Assembly (NCBI GenBank): GCA_963791595.1
Contig: CAWBTF010000017.1
Location: 24,079 to 88,078, forward strand
DNA from: JAEMQF01 sp963791595
GTDB taxonomy: Bacteria > Pseudomonadota > Gammaproteobacteria > Burkholderiales > Burkholderiaceae_C
Length of the DNA: 64,000 bases
Direction of reading: 5' to 3'
Shown here: positions 57,643 to 64,000 of the stretch, piece after piece
Numbering within the stretch: position 1 is the stretch's first letter
Layout of the letters: each line of letters starts with the position of its first letter
Position numbers and translations under genes: made by a program
Notes under the pieces: model-generated
Seen by the model: only the letters and a program-made list of their open reading frames with translations
What the model was told of the DNA's origin: nothing
Databases searched by the model: none

Positions 57643-58994
57643 GTCCATTGACTACCCCTGCGTCCGCACCCGATAGCGCTGTGGCCGAGAACACAGCCAC
57701 CGCCGCGGCCACCGACATCTCGACGCTGCTCGCCGAGCCCCGCCGCGCCTGGTTGCGCCGGCCTGCGCTCTGGATCGGTGCCGCCGCGCTGGTTCTGGCC
57801 GGCGCCGGCCTGTGGTCCTGGCAGAACACCCAGACCACGAACAACCTGCCGAGCTACACCACGCACACCGTGGCGCGCGGCAACATCACGCTGAACGTCG
57901 TCGCCAACGGCACGCTGCAGCCCACGCGCGCGATCAACATCGGCAGCGAACTGTCGGGCACGGTGCTGAAGGTCAACGTCGACGTGAACGACCGAATCCG
58001 CAAGGGCCAGGTGCTGGTCGAACTCGACACCGCCAAGCTGCGTGATCAGATCCAGCGCTCACGCGCTGCGCTCACCGCTGCCAACGCCAAGGTCGCGCAG
58101 ACCGAGGCGACGCTGAAGGAGGCGCGCGCGAGCCTCGCGCGCTTCGAGGAAGTGTCGCGCCTGTCGGGCGGCAAGGTGCCGTCGCGCGCCGAGCTCGACA
58201 CCGCGCGCGCCGCGTTGGAACGCGCGATCGCCGACGAAGCCAGCGCGCGCGCCGGCGTCAGCGAGGCGCAGGCGGCGCTGTCCAGCGACGAGATCAACCT
58301 CTCCAAGGCGTCGATCCGCGCGCCGACCAACGGCGTGGTGTTGACTCGCAACGTCGACCCGGGCAATGCGGTGGCGGCATCACTCCAGTCGGTGACCCTG
58401 TTCACGGTGGCCGAAGACCTGGCGCAACTGCGCTTGCAAGTGAACGTTGACGAAGCCGACGTCGGCTCGGTGAGCGCGGGCCAGGAAGCGAGCTTCACCG
58501 TCAGCGCGTACCCGGGCCGCAAGTTCCCGGCGCGCATCACGCGCGTCGCGTTCGGTTCGACGATCACCGACAACGTCGTCACCTACCTCACCTACCTCGA
58601 CGTGAACAACGCCGACCTGAGCCTGCGCCCCGGCATGACGGCCACCGCGACGATCACCGCGACGCAGCGCAACGATGTGCTGCTCGTGCCGAACAGCGCG
58701 CTTCGCTTCACGCCCACCGCCGCCGGTGCCGGCGCCGCCGCGGGCCGTGGCGGCATCGTCTCGAGCCTGCTGCCGCGCTTTCCGGGCGGCGCGGCGCGCC
58801 GTTCCGCCGCGGCCGGCGCGGACACGAGCACGGCGCGCCAGGTCTGGGTGGAGCCGGCGGATCGCAAGGGCAGCGCCTTGGCGGTCGCCGTGACGCCGGG
58901 AATCAGCGATGGCCGCTTCACCGAGATCGCCGGCGGCGATCTGCAGCCCGGCATGCAGGTCATCGTCGACCAGAAGGTCGCCGCGGCGAAATGA
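57639..58994 (+). CDS. macA: MacA-like periplasmic adaptor
   Basis: A 451-residue membrane-fusion protein. One N-terminal TM helix (WIGAAALVLAGAGLWSW, about residues 45-62), then lipoyl half-motifs LQPTRAINIGSELSGTVLKVNVDVNDRIRKGQVLVELD and SIRAPTNGVVLTRNVDPGN around a coiled-coil hairpin, followed by a beta-barrel and a membrane-proximal domain with a Gly/Ala/Arg-rich insertion (about residues 365-400). It recruits the outer-membrane factor encoded upstream to the MacB transporter. Confidence 0.87.
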   Translation: MSPLTTPASAPDSAVAENTATAAATDISTLLAEPRRAWLRRPALWIGAAALVLAGAGLWSWQNTQTTNNLPSYTTHTVARGNITLNVVANGTLQPTRAINIGSELSGTVLKVNVDVNDRIRKGQVLVELDTAKLRDQIQRSRAALTAANAKVAQTEATLKEARASLARFEEVSRLSGGKVPSRAELDTARAALERAIADEASARAGVSEAQAALSSDEINLSKASIRAPTNGVVLTRNVDPGNAVAASLQSVTLFTVAEDLAQLRLQVNVDEADVGSVSAGQEASFTVSAYPGRKFPARITRVAFGSTITDNVVTYLTYLDVNNADLSLRPGMTATATITATQRNDVLLVPNSALRFTPTAAGAGAAAGRGGIVSSLLPRFPGGAARRSAAAGADTSTARQVWVEPADRKGSALAVAVTPGISDGRFTEIAGGDLQPGMQVIVDQKVAAAK

Positions 58995-59001
58995 GGGCGA
59001 C

Positions 59002-59922
59002 ATGAGCCTGGCCCTGCCCCGCCTGTCCCTCGAAGGCCTGGGCCGCGGCGCAGCGCTGCGCCGGCCGCAAGGCGCAGCGCCGGCAATGCGCCCCGGCACG
59101 CCGAGCCACACGCCGCTGATCCGCCTGCGCGGCGTGAGCAAGGTCTACGGCAGCGGCGCGACCGAACTGGTGGCGTTGAGAGATGTCGACCTCGACATCC
59201 ACGCCGGCGAGTTCGTCGCGATCATGGGGCCCAGCGGTTCGGGCAAGTCGACCGCGATGAACATCCTGGGCTGCCTGGACACGCCCAGCCGCGGCCAGTA
59301 CCTGTTCCAGGGCGCGCATGTCGAGGCGCTGTCGCGCGACCAGCGCGCGCGATTGAGGAGGCGCTACCTCGGCTTCGTGTTCCAGGGCTTCAACCTGCTC
59401 GCGCGCACCTCGGCGCAAGAGAACGTCGAGCTGCCGCTGCTCTACCGCGGCGAGAGCACGGCGGCACGGCGTGCGGCCGCCGCGAGAGCGTTGCAGTCAG
59501 TCGGGCTCACGGGCTGGGAGCACCACACGCCGGCCGAGCTGTCTGGCGGCCAGCAGCAGCGCGTCGCGATCGCGCGCGCCATCGTCACGCAGCCGGCGGT
59601 GCTGCTCGCCGACGAGCCCACCGGCAACCTCGACTCGCGGCGCGGCCAGGAAATCATGGAGCTGCTGCGCGAATTGAACACGCAGCAGGGGATCACCGTG
59701 CTGATGGTGACCCACGAGCCCGACATGGCCGCGTATGCGCGGCGCTGGGTTCGTTTTCTGGACGGCCGGATCGAGAGCGATGCGCCGAACCCGAAGCCGG
59801 CGCCGGCCGCGCCCGCCGACGCGAGCTCGAGCCAGAGCCCGGCTTCGAGCCCGGGTTCGAGTTCGGCTGCGGACCTGGCTTCGAACCCTGCCGCAGGCAC
59901 CGGCGAGATGGAGAGCGGCTGA
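59002..59922 (+). CDS. MacB-type ABC transporter ATP-binding protein
   Basis: A 306-residue ATPase. Walker A is GPSGSGKST (residues 76-84), the signature is LSGGQQQRVAIARAIV, and Walker B LLADEPTGNLD with HEPDM as H-loop. A 37-residue leader before the ABC domain and a 45-residue Pro/Ser/Ala-rich C-terminal tail are extra. In MacB the ATPase and membrane domain are one protein; here they are separate genes with a TGATG overlap. It starts seven bases after macA. Confidence 0.88.
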   Translation: MSLALPRLSLEGLGRGAALRRPQGAAPAMRPGTPSHTPLIRLRGVSKVYGSGATELVALRDVDLDIHAGEFVAIMGPSGSGKSTAMNILGCLDTPSRGQYLFQGAHVEALSRDQRARLRRRYLGFVFQGFNLLARTSAQENVELPLLYRGESTAARRAAAARALQSVGLTGWEHHTPAELSGGQQQRVAIARAIVTQPAVLLADEPTGNLDSRRGQEIMELLRELNTQQGITVLMVTHEPDMAAYARRWVRFLDGRIESDAPNPKPAPAAPADASSSQSPASSPGSSSAADLASNPAAGTGEMESG

Positions 59923-61148
59923 TGTGGCTGAAGATGCTGTTCCTGGCGCTCGGCTCGATCCGGCGCAACCTGCTGCGCTCGTTTCTCACGACGCTGGGCA
60001 TCGTGATCGGCGTCAGCGCCGTGATCACGATGGTCACGCTGGGGCAGGGCGCAACGCGCGCGGTGCAGACGCAGATTTCGAGCCTGGGCAGCAACCTGCT
60101 CCAGGTGCGCCCGGGGCAGCGCCTCGGCCCGGGCGGCGGCGCCGGCGGCGTGCCGGCGTTCAAGGAGGCTGACGCGCAGGCGGTGCTGGCGCAGATCGGC
60201 GGCATTGCCGCGGTCGCGCCCGAGGCGCGCAGCGGCGCCACCGTCGTCGCGAACGGGCGCAACTGGGCCACCACCGTGATCGGCAGCGACAACGCGTGGT
60301 TGGATGCCGGCAACTGGCGCCTCGGTGCAGGGCGCCTGTTCGAAGACGACGAACTGCGCGCCGGCGCCGCCGTGTGCATCATCGGCGAGACGGTGCGACG
60401 CGAGATCTACGGCGGCACGGCCGCGGCTTCGCCGGCGCAGGTGCTGGGCGAACGGCTGCGCATCAAGCAGTTCTCGTGCAGCGTGGTCGGCGTGCTCGCC
60501 TCCAAGGGCCAGGCGGCGATGGGCGCGGATCAAGACGACACGGTGCTGCTGCCGCTGCGTACACTGCAACGCCGCGTCACGGGCCATCAGCGCGTGAACA
60601 CGCTGCTCGTCTCGATGCAGGAGGGCAGCGACAGCGCGCGCCTGAAGACGGCGCTGCGCGAGCTGCTGCGCGAACGCCGCAAGCTGGGCGATGCCGACGA
60701 CGACAACTTCAACATCCTCGACACCCAGCAGCTCGCCGAAACGCTGTCGGGCACGACCAAGGTGATGACGACGCTGCTCGGCGCGGTGGCCGCGGTGAGC
60801 CTGCTCGTCGGAGGCATCGGCATCATGAACATCATGCTGGTGAGCGTGACCGAGCGCACGCGCGAGATCGGCCTGCGTTTGGCGATCGGCGCGCTCGAGC
60901 GCGAGGTGCTGCTGCAGTTCCTGATCGAGGCGGTGACGCTCGCCTCGATGGGCGGGCTGATCGGCGTGCTCATCGCCACCGGCGCGTCGATCGGCCTGGC
61001 GCGGGTGATGGACGTGCCGTTCCTGTTCAACCCGTCGATCAACCTGCTGTCGTTCGTGTTCTCGGCGGCGATCGGCGTGCTGTTCGGCTACTTCCCGGCG
61101 CGGCGCGCGGCGCGGCTCGATCCGATCGAGGCGTTGCGGCATGAATAG
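59922..61148 (+). CDS. MacB-type ABC transporter permease
   Basis: A 408-residue membrane protein with the FtsX/MacB topology: TM1 at residues 15-40 (FLTTLGIVIGVSAVITMVTLG), a large periplasmic MacB-PCD domain, then three TM helices at the C-terminus (LLGAVAAVSLLVGGIGIMNIMLVSVTERTREIGLR; ASMGGLIGVLIATGASI; LLSFVFSAAIGVLFGYFPARRAARLDPIEALR). With the ATPase, MacA and the outer-membrane factor it forms a tripartite mechanotransmission pump for peptides, antibiotics or lipoproteins. Confidence 0.88.
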   Translation: MWLKMLFLALGSIRRNLLRSFLTTLGIVIGVSAVITMVTLGQGATRAVQTQISSLGSNLLQVRPGQRLGPGGGAGGVPAFKEADAQAVLAQIGGIAAVAPEARSGATVVANGRNWATTVIGSDNAWLDAGNWRLGAGRLFEDDELRAGAAVCIIGETVRREIYGGTAAASPAQVLGERLRIKQFSCSVVGVLASKGQAAMGADQDDTVLLPLRTLQRRVTGHQRVNTLLVSMQEGSDSARLKTALRELLRERRKLGDADDDNFNILDTQQLAETLSGTTKVMTTLLGAVAAVSLLVGGIGIMNIMLVSVTERTREIGLRLAIGALEREVLLQFLIEAVTLASMGGLIGVLIATGASIGLARVMDVPFLFNPSINLLSFVFSAAIGVLFGYFPARRAARLDPIEALRHE

Positions 61149-61233
61149 CGACGCCTGAGCGGCGGTGCGGTGTTGCCCAGCCGCGCATCGATGAGAAAGT
61201 CACCCCTTACGAATGGGCGCCGAACCAGGTAGT

Positions 61234-61270
61234 TTCGTTCGTTGCGTTTATTGCGTATAGTTCGAACGAA
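61234..61270. promoter_or_regulatory. Operator-like inverted repeat upstream of the toxin-antitoxin genes
   Basis: TTCGTTCG (61234-61241) and CGAACGAA (61263-61270) are exact reverse complements separated by 21 AT-richer bases that contain TTGCGT and TATAGT, a possible -35/-10 pair with overlap. Antitoxins usually autoregulate from such sites. The position, about 50 bases before the antitoxin ATG, fits. Confidence 0.5.
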
Positions 61271-61320
61271 CCGTGCCGCAGAGGATCGAAACCGACACGC
61301 TGATGCCAGGAGAATCCGCC

Positions 61321-61794
61321 ATGCCCCGCCCCCCCGATGCCATTGAAAATGTGATGGACAACGTGCTCGACGAGCACGACGCTGCCCTCGCGCAAGCCGC
61401 GCAGCGCTGCCTGATGACGGCGCTGGACCATTCGCGCGCCGCCAAGATTCGCCTCGTGTCGGATGGCAAGAGCATGCCTTCCGTGGAGCTGCCGCCCAAG
61501 GCGCTGCGCATGGTGGCTGACATGCTGGGCATGATGGCGCAGCGCCAGCCGGTGGTGCTGCTGCCGCAGAAGATGGAGCTGTCCACGCAAGATGCGGCCG
61601 CGTTCCTCAACGTTTCGCGCCCGTTCGTGGTGAAACAGATCGACGAGGGGCGTTTGCGCTGCCGCAAGGTGGGCCGGCACCGGCGCATCCTGTTCGATGA
61701 CCTGTTGGCCTACCAGCAGGCGCTGCACGAAGAAACTGAAAGCGCGTTGCAGGCCTTGGCCGACCAAGCCCAGGCGCTCGGCCTGGACCGTTAG
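61321..61794 (+). CDS. Excisionase-type helix-turn-helix antitoxin
   Basis: A 157-residue protein with AGGAGA seven bases before its ATG. The N-terminal half (SVELPPKALRMVADMLGMMA) is followed by an excisionase-like (HTH_17) motif, ELSTQDAAAFLNVSRPFVVKQIDEG and RLRCRKVGRHRRILFDDLLAY. It precedes a PIN-domain gene by 12 bases, the usual arrangement of PIN-type toxin-antitoxin pairs. It would bind both the operator and the toxin. Confidence 0.78.
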   Translation: MPRPPDAIENVMDNVLDEHDAALAQAAQRCLMTALDHSRAAKIRLVSDGKSMPSVELPPKALRMVADMLGMMAQRQPVVLLPQKMELSTQDAAAFLNVSRPFVVKQIDEGRLRCRKVGRHRRILFDDLLAYQQALHEETESALQALADQAQALGLDR

Positions 61795-61806
61795 GCGGGC
61801 GCTGAC

Positions 61807-62388
61807 ATGGCCGGCTCAGCACGCTACACGGCCATCCTCGATGCCTGCGTGCTGTACCCGGCGACCTTACGAGACCTGTTGTTGAGTCTGGCGCGAGACG
61901 GCCTGTACCACGCGCGCTGGAGCGAGCGCATTCAAGACGAATGGGTGCGGAGCCTGCTTACGCGGCGCCCCGAGTTGGAAGAAGCTGCGCTGCGCCGCAC
62001 CTGCGAGTTGATGGCTCAGGCCGTGCCCGACAGCGTGGTGCAGGGGTGGGAGCGCATCGAGCTCAGCTTGACGGGGCTGCCCGATGGGAACGACCGGCAT
62101 GTGCTGGCAGCGGCCATCTGCGGCCACGCCGATGCGATCGTGACGTTCAACCTCGGTGACTTTCCGGCCGAGGCCTTGACGCCGTTCGGTGTGGAGGCGC
62201 AGCACCCGGACGACTTTTTGCTGAACCAGCTGGACCTGAACCCGATCGCAGCGCTCAAATCGATCAAGGCGATGCGCGCCCGCTGGCGCAATCCGCAGCT
62301 GACGGCGCTCGACTTGGCCACAGCGATCGAGAAGCTGCAACTGCCGCTGGTGGCGGCGCGTTTGCGCGAGGTGGCCGAGTTGATCTGA
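61807..62388 (+). CDS. PIN-domain toxin (VapC-like)
   Basis: A 193-residue PIN-domain ribonuclease. The first acid is in AILDACVLYPATLRDLLLSL (Asp), the later ones in LPDGNDRHVLAAAICGHADAIVTFNLGDFP (Asp-Arg-His and Asp). A C-terminal helical part of about 60 residues (LKSIKAMRARWRNPQLTALDLATAIEKL) is typical of the group paired with excisionase-like antitoxins. The TGA overlaps the ATG of the hsdR remnant (TGATG). Confidence 0.8.
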   Translation: MAGSARYTAILDACVLYPATLRDLLLSLARDGLYHARWSERIQDEWVRSLLTRRPELEEAALRRTCELMAQAVPDSVVQGWERIELSLTGLPDGNDRHVLAAAICGHADAIVTFNLGDFPAEALTPFGVEAQHPDDFLLNQLDLNPIAALKSIKAMRARWRNPQLTALDLATAIEKLQLPLVAARLREVAELI

Positions 62389-62455
62389 TGGCCAACTTCA
62401 TCTCCGAAGACCAGATCGAACAGGCCTTGTTGCAGCGGCTGCAGCACCTGAGTCA
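62388..62455 (+). pseudogene. Remnant of a type I restriction subunit R gene (hsdR)
   Basis: The first 20 residues after the ATG at 62388 (MANFISEDQIEQALLQRLQHL minus the last) match the highly conserved N-terminus of HsdR proteins; similarity then ends abruptly and the frame runs into the unrelated GFA region. Only the first 60 bases or so of hsdR are left. The fragment starts in a TGATG overlap with the PIN gene, so a toxin-antitoxin-restriction locus was probably present and deleted. Bases 62456-62579 show nothing recognisable. Confidence 0.55.
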
Positions 62456-62579
62456 AAGCGCTGGTGGGCCGCGTCGATCGCGATGCGAGAAAAGTGAACT
62501 TCCGCGAGTCGGTCCTCGCCGCTCCCTTTGTCGCCGGTCCCGACCTTCAAGCGCCGGGTCTGCGATGCCCGGCGAACAC

Positions 62580-63080
62580 TCACTCGCCCGCGCGCTGCGC
62601 CTTCACCAGCAACGCCGCACGCCGATCCAGGCTCTCCCGCGGCCACATTTCCGAAGCCTTGTAGTACTCGGCAACTGCGGGCGTGCCGGCAGGCAAGACC
62701 ACCCACGGCTGCTTGCTCGAGGTGAAGATGTGAATGTCGGGCGGCAAGCGGTCGGGTTCGTCGAGCGTGCCGACGCGAACGAAACGAACCGCGTCGCCGG
62801 CGCCTGCGTAGTTGCTCCAGACTGCCACCTGGCATCGCGGGCAGCGCGAAATCTTCTGGCCTTTGCGGCTGTTGGACGGCGTATCGATGATTACGACCTC
62901 GCCCTCCAGCAATTCCACCCGCTCGCTCTCAATCATCGCGTTGAGCGCGAACGCCGCACCGGTCTCGCGCTGGCACCAGCGGCAGTGGCAACAGTGAACG
63001 AAGAGCGGCTTCGACCGCATGCGATAGCGTACGTGGCGGCAGGTGCAGCCGCCGTCGTAGGTGGTTGTTTCGTGGCTCAT
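62580..63080 (-). CDS. GFA family zinc protein (CENP-V/GFA domain)
   Basis: A 166-residue protein of the glutathione-dependent formaldehyde-activating (GFA) family. The zinc-binding motifs are GGCTCRHVRY, HCCHCRWCQRETG and CPRCQVAVWSNY. Many such proteins activate or bind glutathione adducts, but few have a proven reaction. The start at 63080 is the first ATG before the conserved GGC motif. It is divergent from the GST gene with 123 bases between them. Confidence 0.85.
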   Translation of the reverse strand: MSHETTTYDGGCTCRHVRYRMRSKPLFVHCCHCRWCQRETGAAFALNAMIESERVELLEGEVVIIDTPSNSRKGQKISRCPRCQVAVWSNYAGAGDAVRFVRVGTLDEPDRLPPDIHIFTSSKQPWVVLPAGTPAVAEYYKASEMWPRESLDRRAALLVKAQRAGE

Positions 63081-63203
63081 GCTTGCCGATTCGCCGAAGG
63101 CATTGGCGACAACCGGCGCAGAATAGACGCCGCACGCGATTCCATCAAGAGTGATGGCGCCGCAGCGCCGAACCGCCCGCTCGAACCCTCGAAGGAGGAA
63201 CCC

Positions 63204-63848
63204 ATGGCTGCATACCGTTTGTTCGGCCGCCCCGGCTGGGGCTCGGTGATCGTCGAGGCGCAGTTGAGCGCGCTCGGCGTGCCTTTCGACTACGAAGAAG
63301 TTCCCAATCTCTTCGAGTCCGAAGAAGGGCGGCGCAAGCTCGCGCTGCACAACCCGATCGCGCAGGTGCCGACGCTGCAACTGCCCGACGGATCGGTGCT
63401 GACCGAGAGCGCGGCGATCACGCTGCACCTGGCAGACGTGACGGGGCGCGACGACTTCGTTCCTCCGGCGGGGCATGCGCAGCGCGCGCAGTTTCTGCGC
63501 TGGCTCGTGTTCCTGGTCGCGAATGTCTACCCGACTTTCACGTATGCCGACGAGCCGAAGCGCTTCGTGCATGACGCCGCCGCGGCCAAGGCCTTCGGCG
63601 AAGCGGTGGACGACTATCGCTGCCGCTTGTGGCGCATGGTCGAACCGGAAGTCGGCAGCCCGTGGTTTCTGGGAGAGCGTTTCTCGGCGCTCGACCTCTA
63701 CCTCGCGACGATGGCGCACTGGCGCCCGGGGCGCAAGTGGTTCGGCGAGCACACGCCCAAGCTCGCGGCCGTCGCCCGCCGCGCCGGCGAGGACGCGCGT
63801 TTTCGCGCGGTGTGGTTGCACAACTTTCCGCGCGACTTCGCGCAGTGA
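63204..63848 (+). CDS. Glutathione S-transferase
   Basis: A 214-residue GST. The N-terminal thioredoxin-like domain is YRLFGRPGWGSVIVEAQLSALGVPFDYEEV with NPIAQVPTLQLPDGSVLTESAAI (the cis-Pro and Glu-Ser glutathione-binding motif), and the C-terminal helical domain ends with PWFLGERFSALDLYLATMAHW. Ser14 in the PGWGS region is a likely catalytic residue. AAGGAGG precedes the ATG. It may share substrates with the GFA protein. Confidence 0.87.
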   Translation: MAAYRLFGRPGWGSVIVEAQLSALGVPFDYEEVPNLFESEEGRRKLALHNPIAQVPTLQLPDGSVLTESAAITLHLADVTGRDDFVPPAGHAQRAQFLRWLVFLVANVYPTFTYADEPKRFVHDAAAAKAFGEAVDDYRCRLWRMVEPEVGSPWFLGERFSALDLYLATMAHWRPGRKWFGEHTPKLAAVARRAGEDARFRAVWLHNFPRDFAQ

Positions 63849-63973
63849 TGAGACCCGATCGAGGCACTGCCGCATGAGTAGCGGCACGTGACTGGCGGCA
63901 CGGGGCGGTGGTTTGTCCCTCGTCAAGCCGCTGGCGCCGCATTCGATCAAACTTTATGCGGAGGAGCGATTCG

Positions 63974-64000
63974 ATGTACGGATTCCACGCCAGGCTCGAC
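63974..64000 (+). CDS. Start of a gene cut by the window end
   Basis: An ATG at 63974 follows GGAGGAG by seven bases and opens a frame (MYGFHARLD) that runs to the window end. Only nine codons are visible, so no product can be named. Confidence 0.5.

Overview
The window is a very GC-rich, densely packed bacterial chromosome segment. Codon use, short ATGA/TGATG overlaps and the gene families point to a facultatively anaerobic, probably denitrifying betaproteobacterium of the Burkholderiales/Rhodocyclales type. This is an inference from gene content; there is no rRNA, tRNA or CRISPR array in the window.

Layout. (1) 1-10.5 kb: end of an indolepyruvate:ferredoxin oxidoreductase, NnrS, an orphan HicA-like protein, a flavin reductase, a GNAT-aminotransferase fusion, an H1-like basic protein, a WS/DGAT, a lipoprotein, a TrpB2-type tryptophan synthase and a hemerythrin. 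(2) 10.5-24.8 kb: the metabolic core. A minus-strand operon had-oah-dch-bcrC-bcrB-bcrA-bcrD-fdx encodes ATP-dependent benzoyl-CoA reductase and the following beta-oxidation-like steps. It is divergent from korA-korB (2-oxoglutarate:ferredoxin oxidoreductase, which reloads the ferredoxin), a rubrerythrin-like protein and RidA, followed by a uroporphyrinogen-III methyltransferase. (3) 24.9-35.6 kb: a low-oxygen or dormancy-like block with YqjD/YqjE/YqjK-type proteins, a phosphoribosyltransferase, acetyl-CoA synthetase, pyruvate dehydrogenase E1 alpha and beta with a flavodoxin between them, an HPF-cold-shock fusion, a DHH phosphoesterase, a PRPP-synthetase-like enzyme and a kinase-like protein. 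(4) 35.6-44.9 kb: a DUF1631 gene, a folded mobile-like element, DUF3597, then thioredoxin 2 divergent from an RND pump, a CsoR-family repressor and an SQR-like flavoprotein. (5) 45.1-49.5 kb: an integron-type cassette array without an integrase (three to four attC sites), carrying a eukaryote-like LanC-like protein and an IS1182-family element inserted exactly in an attC core site. (6) 50-64 kb: class II amidotransferase, KatG between an intact and a decayed DUF2892 gene, a Crp/Fnr regulator, an outer-membrane factor with MacA-MacB, a PIN toxin-antitoxin pair, an hsdR remnant, a GFA protein and a GST.

How it works together. Five intergenic regions carry FNR/DNR-like boxes (core TTGA-N6-TCAA or close variants), each with a -10-like hexamer centred exactly 32 bp away, the class II geometry. 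They precede the benzoyl-CoA operon, the uroporphyrinogen methyltransferase, a small Met/His/Cys-rich exported protein, acsA-pdhAB and the hemerythrin gene. This suggests that much of the window is one anoxia regulon.

Quality note. Nine otherwise well-conserved genes carry a single-base frameshift (seven look like one extra base, two like one missing base). This is more than expected from biology alone and may reflect sequencing or assembly error.
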